Below, piece by piece: positions 15,908 to 24,788 of a stretch of DNA of 64,000 nt. The stretch is from an uncultured Erysipelotrichaceae bacterium (lineage in GTDB: Bacteria; Bacillota_I; Bacilli_A; RFN20; CAG-826). The stretch lies in contig CADCGC010000001.1 of NCBI GenBank assembly GCA_902800905.1, positions 1-64,000 on the forward strand, read 5' to 3'. Every line of letters starts with the position of its first letter. Position 1 is the stretch's first letter. The notes under the pieces are model-generated. The model was not told the origin of the DNA, did no database searches, and saw nothing but the letters and a program-made list of their open reading frames with translations. The position numbers were made by a program, and so were the translations under genes.

Positions 15908-17053
15908 TTACATTAATTTTCTAAACATTTCAACAACTTGAGCGTGAGTTGCTTCTCTTGGATTTCCTGGATAGCAAGCATCGGCAAGAGCGTCTTTCGC
16001 TAAAGCATCTAAGTCAGTTTCTTTTATTTCTTCGCATCTAGTTGGAATTCCAACATCAACGGATAATTGTCTTACGGCTTTAATTGCAGCGTCTCTATAT
16101 TCTTCTTGAGACATATTATCAACGCCTTTAACACCAAAGACACGAGCGATTTCACGATATTTCTCACCAGTGTAGTCTCTATTAAATTCCATAGAGATTG
16201 GCAATAACATTGCACATGCTTTTCCGTGTGGAACATCATAATAGGCTGAAAGAGTGTGTGCCATCGCGTGGTCAATGCCTAAACCAACATTAGAGAATCC
16301 CATACCTGCAATGTATTGGGCTAATGCCATATTCTCTCCACCTTTATCATCACCAGCAACTGAATCTCTTAAATTCTTAGCGATGAGTTCAATGGCTTTA
16401 ATATGGAACATGTCACTCATTTCCCAAGCACCACGAGTTGTATATCCTTCAATAGCGTGAGTTAAGGCATCCATACCAGTAAATGCTTTAAGGGATTTTG
16501 GCATACTTGCCATCATATCTGGATCAACAACTGCCACTATTGGCATATCATGGACGTCAACACAGACGAATTTTCTTTTCTTTTGAACATCAGTAATAAC
16601 ATAGTTAATAGTAACTTCTGCTGCTGTTCCTGCTGTTGTTGCAACCGCAATAATTGGTAAGCATGGTTTCTTTGTTGGAGCAACACCTTCCAAAGAACGA
16701 ACATCTTCAAATTCTGGGTTATTGATAATGATACCAATTGCCTTAGCGGTATCCATCGAAGAACCACCACCAATAGCAACGATGGCATCAGCCTTGAATT
16801 CTTTTGCAGCTTTAACACCTGCTAAAACATTTTCAATTGTTGGGTTTGGTTTGATTTCTGTAAACATATGGTAATTAACTTTACCAGCGTCTAGTAAATC
16901 AGTAACTTTTTTAGAAACACCAAATCTCACTAAGGATTCATCGGTGCATACTAAAATTCTTTGGAAACCTCTAGCCCTGATTTCTGGAACGATATTTTGA
17001 ATCGCACCATGACCATGGTATGAGGTTTCATTGAGCATAAATCTGTTTGACAT
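15908..17053 (-). CDS. fucO: Lactaldehyde reductase (iron-dependent alcohol dehydrogenase)
   Basis: Reduces L-lactaldehyde to 1,2-propanediol with NADH, the last step of anaerobic fucose or rhamnose breakdown. It is 381 residues and closely resembles E. coli FucO through most of its length: NPTIENV, AIGGGSSMDTAKAIGI, LPIIAVATTAGTAAEVTINY, GMDALTHAIEGYTTRGAW, GMGFSNVGLGIDHAMAH and the final NPREAT. Iron ligands are D and H in DALTH, H in IDHAMAH and H in PHGKACA. It ends a minus-strand run behind the glycoside hydrolase gene (73-base gap). No aldolase, isomerase or kinase of the pathway is in the window. Confidence 0.92.
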   Translation of the reverse strand: MSNRFMLNETSYHGHGAIQNIVPEIRARGFQRILVCTDESLVRFGVSKKVTDLLDAGKVNYHMFTEIKPNPTIENVLAGVKAAKEFKADAIVAIGGGSSMDTAKAIGIIINNPEFEDVRSLEGVAPTKKPCLPIIAVATTAGTAAEVTINYVITDVQKKRKFVCVDVHDMPIVAVVDPDMMASMPKSLKAFTGMDALTHAIEGYTTRGAWEMSDMFHIKAIELIAKNLRDSVAGDDKGGENMALAQYIAGMGFSNVGLGIDHAMAHTLSAYYDVPHGKACAMLLPISMEFNRDYTGEKYREIARVFGVKGVDNMSQEEYRDAAIKAVRQLSVDVGIPTRCEEIKETDLDALAKDALADACYPGNPREATHAQVVEMFRKLM

Positions 17054-17126
17054 TATTATTCCTCACTTTGTCTATATTATTATTTTAAGATTATTTTAAG
17101 ATTAGTATTAGTAATTCTTTCTAGAA

Positions 17127-19922
17127 TCAAATGATTGTCTTTACAAACGAATATCGAGGTAGGCAAAGTGGGCTTTCTCCTTTTTCATTCCACGACCCAA
17201 ATCTTTCAAATGTGTATGGTGACACTGAGAATGGTTCTTCAATTCCATCATGGAACGGGCCTAAAAGATTACGATTAGAAATAATTAAATCTAATCTAAT
17301 TTCATTGTCTCCAACATTTAGATAATTTGATAAGTCAACTTTATAATCAAACATCATTCTTTTAACAAAGTTATTATTAACAAACAAATCAATTAATTGG
17401 AATCTTTGAGGGATATAAAGAGTTTTATTAACTGAATCAACATTTATGATTTGTTTTAAAGATATCTTTCCTCTAAAGAATGGGTATCCATCTTTTATTA
17501 AAGATGAAACATTTGTCTTAGGAGTGTCGATATAGAAATTATTTCCGATTACTACATCTTCGGTTTTTCCATCTTTATAATCGCCAAAGACGCCAAAGGA
17601 ACCTCTTAAATAGATTGCTTCGATTGTTGTGTCATAGGCTAAACAATTCTTAATTGATTCTTGAACATCTTTTCCAAATAAAGCGTAGTACACAATATCT
17701 GATTCATAGAAATTAATTTTGACAATTATTTCGTTATGACCAACCACAACATATTTAGATAAATCAAAAGACCATAAGTCCTTTTCTAAAACCGTTCCAT
17801 TCTTTTTGATGATATGACCATTAATTGAAACTTCTTTAATATGGGTATCTTCAATTAAAGCCTCAATAGTAGTCGGAACAAATTTAGTGTCGAACTCGTA
17901 TTTTAGGTATAAATCACCCTGATATCTTTCTTTTAATAAAATGTTAAAAATACCAATATAATGGATAAATTCGCTATAAGAAACCCCATCTTTTGAAAAT
18001 TTTAAGTAGTCTAAAGTTAAATAGTTATGAGGCTTCCCAACCACTTCAAATCTATCATTAAGAGTTAAGAGTTCATTCTCTTTATTGTCCATAATCACGT
18101 CATTTGATGGATATAAAACCTTGGATTCATATTTATTGAAATGAATATCTTGTCCAAATACTTTTTCTTCACATCTAAATGACGAATATCCTGGATACTC
18201 AAGATGAATGTCGGTCTCTTCACCGTTATTAAAGAGATAGAGGAACTTTTCACCGTTATCGCTCTCTCGATATGCAATGTTAATTGATTTACTGTATGAA
18301 GACTTATAAGGCTTGTTGCTGATTATTTCTTCTAAAGAAGAATTGTTAGTCATATAAGAATGGTTATATTTTTTTCCTTCTAAATAAGAAGGTCTATCTT
18401 TCATAATAATGAACTTCCCACCATTAGAGGCATATTGTTTAAAGATTTCCATTGTTGATTTATCCATTGTCAAAGTGCCTTCTGGAATGATGATGTAATG
18501 GTATCGGCATTTACCAACTACTAAAGAATCGTTTTCCACATGAGCGTATTTTGCCATAATCGTTTCATCTAAATAATGGAACATGGCTCCGTTATAAGTA
18601 AGTTCATTAGATATTTCTAAAAACTTATCATCTAATTCTTTGCATCCAAAATCCTTATCCCATTCATATTCTCTTTTATAAAAGAAATAGCCTGTTCTAA
18701 TTGGATTAAAGATTGCAACATCACATATCTCATGTGAATTAACTAGTAATACTGAGATATTAGAGAAGTGATCGTTAAAGTCAGCAAAAGCTTCACTGAC
18801 CCAAGGGTTAATATTTGAATAATGTTCTGGATAATCTCTTTTTCTTTGGCCGTGTTCCTTATATGGAAGAAGGTGATGACATAAAACAGTCACTCCATTA
18901 ACCATATAATATTCCGCTATTTGTTTGAGTTCTAAAGGAGTGGCATCCCATCCAGCACATGCAAATAATTCACATAAGCCTTGTTTTTTATCTAGTTGAG
19001 CCATGACACTACCAAGCTGACGGGCAGAAATATTGTTGGTCATGTCTCTTCCTAAATGATCAATTCCTGGAATATGCTCATATTCATAAAAGGGCATAAC
19101 TCCACCACAACACATGATTTGTTTTCCGATTCCTTTTTCTTCAACATAGTGTCCAGTTAACTTGTAACCATTAGAGTCACACCACTCATATATTTGTTTT
19201 GCAAAGCTATTAAGCATTAATTCATGGAGAGATTTGTAATATTTGTATCTAAAATCTTCGTATCCTTCTTTTTCAACAAATAATAGTCCAATCCTATCAA
19301 AAACGTCTTCGTTATATTGTTTTTTAAAGTAATCTGGTAACACTCTTGTGAACGATGTGTTCCAACGATAATATTGTGGTTCATCAGTAAAGAAACCCCT
19401 TAAATTACCATAAATATCGTGTTTCTTATATTGTTCATGAGTTAATTGGATGAATTTTTTAACTACATCTTTATTACAAATATCAGCAGTGCTAGTTGAT
19501 GTATGGGTATAAACATTTAAAACATTATCGCCAGACTTCACTCTGACAAATGAATTTCCACCAACATCAAATGATGCAGCAGCGGTTTCATCAAATTTGC
19601 CATAAGAATAAGTCAAATACATATCACGATTATTCTCATCTTCGAGAAGTTTCCCTCCCGCAAAACCACTTGGCCATCCATTTTCATCATAAGCATAGGC
19701 TTCCATATTTAGTTCTTTCGCTTTTTTTAAACACGCTTCAATACATTTGAACCATTGTTCACCTAAATAAGGGGTTGTTAGTCCTCCTCTAGCGTGCATA
19801 AAGAAACCGCCAATACCGCCTTGATACATCCATTCAATTTGGTCGGTCAATTCTTTTTCATCAAGCTCATCATTCCAACTCCAAAATGGAATTGGTTTGT
19901 ATTTATTGTCTATGCTTTTCAT
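17127..19922 (-). CDS. Large cytoplasmic glycoside hydrolase, GH106/alpha-L-rhamnosidase-like
   Basis: 931 residues without signal peptide. The N-terminal part is a TIM-barrel type: PIPFWSWNDELDEKEL, QIEWMYQGGIGGFFMHARGG, EAYAYDENGWPSGFAGG and FTDEPQYYRW (about residue 170, acidic pair possibly catalytic). The C-terminal third is beta-sandwich, with galactose-binding-like strands such as LYLKYEFDTKF. This arrangement resembles proteins annotated as GH106 alpha-L-rhamnosidases, and the neighbouring lactaldehyde reductase fits rhamnose or fucose use. Substrate needs an importer, but only a wrecked one lies nearby. It starts 17 bases after pepF. The family call is tentative; hydrolase of a deoxy-sugar or uronic glycan is the safer statement. 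Confidence 0.65.
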   Translation of the reverse strand: MKSIDNKYKPIPFWSWNDELDEKELTDQIEWMYQGGIGGFFMHARGGLTTPYLGEQWFKCIEACLKKAKELNMEAYAYDENGWPSGFAGGKLLEDENNRDMYLTYSYGKFDETAAASFDVGGNSFVRVKSGDNVLNVYTHTSTSTADICNKDVVKKFIQLTHEQYKKHDIYGNLRGFFTDEPQYYRWNTSFTRVLPDYFKKQYNEDVFDRIGLLFVEKEGYEDFRYKYYKSLHELMLNSFAKQIYEWCDSNGYKLTGHYVEEKGIGKQIMCCGGVMPFYEYEHIPGIDHLGRDMTNNISARQLGSVMAQLDKKQGLCELFACAGWDATPLELKQIAEYYMVNGVTVLCHHLLPYKEHGQRKRDYPEHYSNINPWVSEAFADFNDHFSNISVLLVNSHEICDVAIFNPIRTGYFFYKREYEWDKDFGCKELDDKFLEISNELTYNGAMFHYLDETIMAKYAHVENDSLVVGKCRYHYIIIPEGTLTMDKSTMEIFKQYASNGGKFIIMKDRPSYLEGKKYNHSYMTNNSSLEEIISNKPYKSSYSKSINIAYRESDNGEKFLYLFNNGEETDIHLEYPGYSSFRCEEKVFGQDIHFNKYESKVLYPSNDVIMDNKENELLTLNDRFEVVGKPHNYLTLDYLKFSKDGVSYSEFIHYIGIFNILLKERYQGDLYLKYEFDTKFVPTTIEALIEDTHIKEVSINGHIIKKNGTVLEKDLWSFDLSKYVVVGHNEIIVKINFYESDIVYYALFGKDVQESIKNCLAYDTTIEAIYLRGSFGVFGDYKDGKTEDVVIGNNFYIDTPKTNVSSLIKDGYPFFRGKISLKQIINVDSVNKTLYIPQRFQLIDLFVNNNFVKRMMFDYKVDLSNYLNVGDNEIRLDLIISNRNLLGPFHDGIEEPFSVSPYTFERFGSWNEKGESPLCLPRYSFVKTII

Positions 19923-19939
19923 AGAATTTTTAATTTAAA

Positions 19940-21649
19940 TTAAAATTTTGATGTATCAAATCCATCAAGGACTTTAAGTAATGGCTTAATATTTTTCTTA
20001 ACATTTCCGGATTCAAAAGGATTACGTAAATGGACTTTTTCAAGTAATCCAGTGAATGGAAGCGTTCCACCTAACTTACAAAGTTTAACGTATTTCTTCC
20101 ACGCTCTTTCGTGGTTTTTGAGATCTTCCGCTAAGAATTGGAAGGCCACCACTTGAGCTAAGGTGTAGTCAATGTAATAGAATGGTGTTCCAAAGACGTG
20201 AGATTGTCTAAGCCACCATGTACCCTTAGCAAGATGTGGACAATAATCATATTTCTTGTGTGGAAGATTTGCTCTTTCGATTTCTAAATATTTAGCACAT
20301 CTTTCATCATGTGTTGCATTTGGATGTTCATATACCCAGTGTTGGAATTCATCAATTGTGATTCCATAAGGTAAGAATTCAATTGCATCACATAAGTGAG
20401 CGTATCTATATTTGTCAGCATCTTTTCCAAAGAATCCTTCCATATATGGCCATGTGAAGAATTCCATGCTCATGGAGTGAATCTCACAGCTTTCTAAAGT
20501 TGGGTTTTGATATTCAGGAATTTTAATTCCGGAACTTAAATATGCTTGGAATGCATGCCCACCTTCATGGCATAAAACATTAACATCACCTTCAGTGCCA
20601 TTGAAGTTAGAGAAGATGAATGGAGCTTTGTAAAGTGGGAAATATGTACAATATCCACCTGGAGCTTTACCTGCTCTAGCGTCTAAATCAAGTAAATGAT
20701 GGTCAATCATGAAGTTGATGAATTCATTACTTTCTGGAGACATTCTTTCATACATATCTTTAGCAATACTTGTAAGAACCTTGCTATCTCCAACTGGTTT
20801 TGGATTGCCACTTAAGAATTTGAGATTGTAGTCAAATGCTTGTGGGTTTTTGATTCCTAAAGCTTTAATTTGTTTCTTTAAGAGTTTTTGAGCAACAGGA
20901 ACAACACTTTCTTTAATTTGTTCGCGATATCCTTTAACCATCTTTGCATCATAATCAGTTCTTCCTAAACGGATATAACCTAATTCCACAAAGTTTTTGA
21001 AACCAAGTTTTTTCGCCATCGAATCACGAAGATGAACAAGTTTATCATAGATGTCTCCAATTTCTTGTTCATGCTCACCAATCCACTTATCCATTGCAAT
21101 AGAGGCTTCTTTTCTAGTTTCTCTATCGGCAGAAGTTGTGAATTTTCCTAATTGAGATAAGTTATAAACTTCACCTCTAAATTCGATTTGAGCACCACCC
21201 ATGATTTCATCATACTTACTAGTAAGTTTGTTTTCTTCAATGAGTTCTGGAATAATCTTTTCATCGAATGATTTTTGATTGTTTTCATACATCTTAAAAA
21301 GATATTTTCCATATAAGTTTTCTAATTCTTTACGATATTTAGCTTTTAATAGAATCTTTTCAAATCTTGTTGAGTAGTTTGCTAAAACTGGTGATAACTC
21401 ATCAAGTTTATCTTGAGCATTTTTATAAACTGGTGAACGTGTATCTAAGGTATAGCGGACTTGGATAACACCCATATCGGTGCCAAGTTCATTCATATAT
21501 TTGTTCCAGTGTTTAATTGCCCCTTTGGCGGTAAGAGCACTGCCACATTCCTCTAATTCTTTAATTAAGGATTCGAGTTTAGCAAGAGTTCTTTTTTCGC
21601 TTGGAATGCGTAAAGGATATTCTTCAAATACTAAGTCTTTTTCTTTCAT
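19940..21649 (-). CDS. pepF: Oligoendopeptidase F-like M3B metallopeptidase
   Basis: Cytoplasmic zinc peptidase that cuts short peptides. It is 569 residues from the ATG at 21649. The zinc motif HEGGH is at about 361-365, with the distal glutamate in NPTLESCEIHSMSMEFF. The late segment HVFGTPFYYIDYTLAQ is also typical of M3B. I start at 21649 because TAGGAGG, overlapping the gpmI stop, lies 9 bases before it; the ATG 36 bases upstream would lie inside gpmI. The gene is therefore coupled to gpmI and precedes the glycoside hydrolase gene. Confidence 0.92.
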   Translation of the reverse strand: MKEKDLVFEEYPLRIPSEKRTLAKLESLIKELEECGSALTAKGAIKHWNKYMNELGTDMGVIQVRYTLDTRSPVYKNAQDKLDELSPVLANYSTRFEKILLKAKYRKELENLYGKYLFKMYENNQKSFDEKIIPELIEENKLTSKYDEIMGGAQIEFRGEVYNLSQLGKFTTSADRETRKEASIAMDKWIGEHEQEIGDIYDKLVHLRDSMAKKLGFKNFVELGYIRLGRTDYDAKMVKGYREQIKESVVPVAQKLLKKQIKALGIKNPQAFDYNLKFLSGNPKPVGDSKVLTSIAKDMYERMSPESNEFINFMIDHHLLDLDARAGKAPGGYCTYFPLYKAPFIFSNFNGTEGDVNVLCHEGGHAFQAYLSSGIKIPEYQNPTLESCEIHSMSMEFFTWPYMEGFFGKDADKYRYAHLCDAIEFLPYGITIDEFQHWVYEHPNATHDERCAKYLEIERANLPHKKYDYCPHLAKGTWWLRQSHVFGTPFYYIDYTLAQVVAFQFLAEDLKNHERAWKKYVKLCKLGGTLPFTGLLEKVHLRNPFESGNVKKNIKPLLKVLDGFDTSKF

Positions 21650-21662
21650 TTTAGTGGACCTC

Positions 21663-23267
21663 CTACTTAACAATGAGTGATTCACCAGTCATTTCTGCTG
21701 GTTTTTCTGCACCTAATAATTCAAGCATTGTTGGAGCGATATCCGCTAACTTGCCATCTTTTTGTTTTAATTTCAAATCAGTTCTATTAATGCAGAATGG
21801 AACTAGGTTTGTAGTGTGAGCAGTCATTGGACGTCCTTGTTCATCTAAAATCTCTTCGGCGTTACCGTGGTCTGCGGTCACAATAAGCGTTCCACCATTC
21901 TTGTCACACCATTCAATAATCTTTCCAACACAAGCATCAACTGTTTCAACAGCCTTGACACAAGCATCATGAACTGCAGTATGTCCAACCATATCGCAGT
22001 TAGCAAAGTTAAGAATGACAACGTCTAAATCGTGTTTGTCTAATTCTTTAATTAATGCATCTAAGATGAGATAAGCACTCATTTCTGGTTGCATATCATA
22101 GGTAGGAACTTTTGGAGAATTAATTAAAACTCTTCTACATCCTTTGAGTTCTGGTCTTTCCACTCCATCAAAGTTCATTGTTCCATCAAAGAAGAATGTC
22201 ACGTGAGCGTATTTTTCAGTCTCCGCAATTCTTAATTGTGTGTAGCCTTTATCAGCAAGATATTGTCCTAAAATGTTATTAAGTTTTTGTGGTTCAAAAG
22301 CAATAACACCTTTAACACTATCAGCGTATTTCATTGTGCAAACATAGAAAATATTCTTTAAAGAATGTGCTGGTTTATAAGGTTTCCAAGCGAGTGTACC
22401 ATCTGGTTTAACTGCTGGATTTTCATAAAAATTAGGATTTGTAAATAAGGTGGAGATTTGAATAGCTCTATCTGGACGATAGTTCATGAAGATAATTGCG
22501 TCATTGTCGCCAATTCTACCATCAACATTTCTATTGAAATGAGGAATTAAGAATTCGTCACTTGCGGATTTGCCCATTTTTGGTAATTCTTCATATTGTT
22601 GTTTGAAGAAATCATGATAGTCATCAAAGCTTGGTCCATCATGGTCCACCATTAAACGGTAGTGAACATCAACACGATCCATGTTCTTATCTCTATCCAT
22701 GCCCCAATAACGTCCACCGATATCAGCGATATGTCCGAAATGTAATTCATCCATCTTCTTTTGAATCATATCAACATAGCTAGCACCAGCTTGTGGATCA
22801 ACATCTCTTCCATCCATAAAGCAGTGCATATAGACATCATCAAGTCCGCTCTTCGCGGCTAATTCGATAATCGCTAAGATATGATTAATATGTGAGTGAA
22901 CACCACCATCACTGGTTAAACCAAAGATGTGTAACTTTGAATGATTCTTTTTTGCGTGTTCAATCGCCGCTAAATATTTTTCATTTTTAAAGAAAGTCTT
23001 CTCTTTGATAGCTTTGTTAATAAGAGTTAAGGATTGATAGACAATTCTTCCAGCCCCCATATTCATATGGCCAACTTCTGAGTTTCCCATTTGACCATCA
23101 GGCAAGCCAACATATTCTCCTGAAGCATTGATTTCAGTGTAAGAATGAGTTGCAAAATAACGATCAAGATTTGGTTTTTTTGCGTCATAAACCGCATTAC
23201 CTACTGGATTATGTCTAATGCCATATCCATCCATAATGCATAGAATTACTGGTTTTTTATTTTCCAT
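21663..23267 (-). CDS. gpmI: 2,3-bisphosphoglycerate-independent phosphoglycerate mutase
   Basis: Glycolytic interconversion of 3- and 2-phosphoglycerate, Mn2+-dependent. It is 534 residues, slightly longer than the usual 510. Motifs in order: LCIMDGYGIRHNP, the phosphorylated serine S63 in GNSEVGHMNMGAGR, DGRDVDPQAG, GRYWGMDRD, then the metal motifs NFANCDMVGHT and TADHGNAEEI. It begins a minus-strand run gpmI-pepF-GH-fucO behind a good promoter (23300-23328). Central metabolism therefore shares a transcript with sugar scavenging. Confidence 0.97.
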   Translation of the reverse strand: MENKKPVILCIMDGYGIRHNPVGNAVYDAKKPNLDRYFATHSYTEINASGEYVGLPDGQMGNSEVGHMNMGAGRIVYQSLTLINKAIKEKTFFKNEKYLAAIEHAKKNHSKLHIFGLTSDGGVHSHINHILAIIELAAKSGLDDVYMHCFMDGRDVDPQAGASYVDMIQKKMDELHFGHIADIGGRYWGMDRDKNMDRVDVHYRLMVDHDGPSFDDYHDFFKQQYEELPKMGKSASDEFLIPHFNRNVDGRIGDNDAIIFMNYRPDRAIQISTLFTNPNFYENPAVKPDGTLAWKPYKPAHSLKNIFYVCTMKYADSVKGVIAFEPQKLNNILGQYLADKGYTQLRIAETEKYAHVTFFFDGTMNFDGVERPELKGCRRVLINSPKVPTYDMQPEMSAYLILDALIKELDKHDLDVVILNFANCDMVGHTAVHDACVKAVETVDACVGKIIEWCDKNGGTLIVTADHGNAEEILDEQGRPMTAHTTNLVPFCINRTDLKLKQKDGKLADIAPTMLELLGAEKPAEMTGESLIVK

Positions 23268-23299
23268 AAGATATTAAATCTCCTTTTTTTCCGCTTATT

Positions 23300-23328
23300 A
23301 TTGTATGAGAAAATTAATTTTCTTACAA
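23300..23328 (-). promoter_or_regulatory. gpmI promoter with palindromic spacer
   Basis: TTGTAA (23328-23323), 17-base spacer, TACAAT (23305-23300). The spacer holds a perfect 14-base palindrome GAAAATTAATTTTC (23309-23322), a possible operator. AAAAGGAG lies between it and the ATG. Confidence 0.6.
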
Positions 23329-23438
23329 ATAATATGCAAACAAAGATGGTCTCATTTAACTTTCTTTTTAATCTATATAGGCAAATTGTGCTCATAATCG
23401 ACATTGTAGTAGGATAATTACAATCAAAAAACAACAAT

Positions 23439-23466
23439 TGACCTATATTATCGAAATATGATAATA
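23439..23466 (+). promoter_or_regulatory. Promoter of the HAD phosphatase gene
   Basis: TTGACC (23439-23444), 16-base spacer, GATAAT (23461-23466), followed by a GAGGT ribosome site at 23476-23480 and ATG at 23486. Confidence 0.6.
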
Positions 23467-23485
23467 TACTCTTCGAGGTATTAAT

Positions 23486-24328
23486 ATGGCTAAACCAATT
23501 GTTGCAATCATGTACGACTTTGATAAGACTCTTTCAACAACCGACATGCAAAACTACGGTTTTATCCCTATGCTTGGACTTACTCCAAACGAGTTCTGGG
23601 GCGCAACCGGAGAATTCTCTGAAAAAACAGGCTGTGAAAGAATTCTTTCATATATGTATATGATGATCAAAATGTGTCGTGAGAGAGGAATTAAACTCAC
23701 TCGCGAATTACTAAGAGAATGTGGCAAGAGCATTAAGTACCATCCTGGCGTCACTACATGGTTCCAAAGAATTAATGATTATGGAGCCTTAAAAGGAGTT
23801 AAAGTTGAACACTATCTTGTTTCTAGTGGAACAAGAGAAATCCTAGAAGGATGTTCAATCTATGATAAGTTCACTAAAGTTTATGGCTGTGAATTCTATT
23901 TTGAAAATGATGTTCCAGTGTGGCCTAAGCTCGCCATCAACTACACACAAAAGACACAGTTCTTCTTCAGAATTGCAAAAGGCGTCGTTGATATCAGCGA
24001 TGACAATGGAGTTAACGAGAAGGTTAAAGGTAGTTTAAGAATTCCATACGAGAACATCGTCTATATTGGAGATGGAATGACCGATGTTGCCTGTATGACT
24101 TTAGTTAACAAAAACCACGGCTATTCTATAGGTGTGTACACCGATAGCAACCGTGAACAAGTTGGACAAATTAGAAAAGACAATCGTTGTCGATTTGTTG
24201 TTAAAGCAGACTACTCCCAAGATAAAGACATGGAGAAAGTCCTCAAATTAATCATCGATGACGTTTCTAATAACACAATCTTAAGAGCGAAAGAAGAAGC
24301 TCTTGCGAATAAGCACGATAGCGAATAA
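23486..24328 (+). CDS. HAD-family phosphatase
   Basis: 280 residues of the haloacid dehalogenase superfamily. Motif I is MYDFDKTLS (nucleophile D near residue 11, with the second Asp two residues on), motif II is YLVSSGT, a lysine lies in VWPKLAI, and motif IV is YIGDGMTDVACM. The cap is helical and placed between motifs I and II (C1 type), similar to phosphoserine-phosphatase relatives. A small phosphorylated metabolite is the likely substrate, unspecified. It has its own promoter and a terminator, so it is a single-gene unit. Confidence 0.85.
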   Translation: MAKPIVAIMYDFDKTLSTTDMQNYGFIPMLGLTPNEFWGATGEFSEKTGCERILSYMYMMIKMCRERGIKLTRELLRECGKSIKYHPGVTTWFQRINDYGALKGVKVEHYLVSSGTREILEGCSIYDKFTKVYGCEFYFENDVPVWPKLAINYTQKTQFFFRIAKGVVDISDDNGVNEKVKGSLRIPYENIVYIGDGMTDVACMTLVNKNHGYSIGVYTDSNREQVGQIRKDNRCRFVVKADYSQDKDMEKVLKLIIDDVSNNTILRAKEEALANKHDSE

Positions 24329-24334
24329 CAAATT

Positions 24335-24365
24335 AATGACCTTGAGAAATCATGGTCATTTTTTT
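24335..24365 (+). terminator. Terminator after HAD gene
   Basis: AATGACC / GGTCATT with a 12-base loop followed by a run of T. Confidence 0.82.
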
Positions 24366-24410
24366 CATATTTTGATTTATTCCTATTTTTTAGAGTGCTA
24401 AATTATATTT

Positions 24411-24788
24411 ATGGATTTTAAAGTCGGCGATATTATCATTGGGAAAGTTAATCAAATAAGACCATATGCCTTATTTTTAACTTTTGAAGATGGAACAAAT
24501 GGACTTTTGCATATCTCTGAACTTTCTGATGGATATATTCGTGATATCGAAAAGTTTGGAAGTGTTGGAGATGATATTAAAGTCAAAGTTCTTTCTATCG
24601 ATGAGTCAAATGGTTTTTTAAGAGTGTCCTATAAAGCAATCCCTGAAAGTGAAAGATATTCCACTCACGATAACTCTAATAGACACACTCCTCAATTTGA
24701 TGAAGCCGATTTTACTGACTTAGAATCCAAACTTCCAGAATGGATAGAAGAAACTTTATTAAAAGCAGAGGAAAATAAAGATGATTAA
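24411..24788 (+). CDS. S1-domain RNA-binding protein (CvfD/YugI-like)
   Basis: 125 residues. Residues 1-76 are one S1 domain: VGDIIIGKVNQIRPYALFL, GLLHISELSDGYIRDI, VGDDIKVKVLSID. A polar, acidic tail follows. In Bacillota such single-S1 proteins bind ribosomes or RNA and adjust translation under stress. No clear ribosome site precedes the ATG and a TATATT-like box is only a few bases upstream, so the message may be nearly leaderless. The gene overlaps pgi by 8 bases and is coupled to it, an arrangement also known from pgi neighbours in other Firmicutes. Confidence 0.85.
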   Translation: MDFKVGDIIIGKVNQIRPYALFLTFEDGTNGLLHISELSDGYIRDIEKFGSVGDDIKVKVLSIDESNGFLRVSYKAIPESERYSTHDNSNRHTPQFDEADFTDLESKLPEWIEETLLKAEENKDD

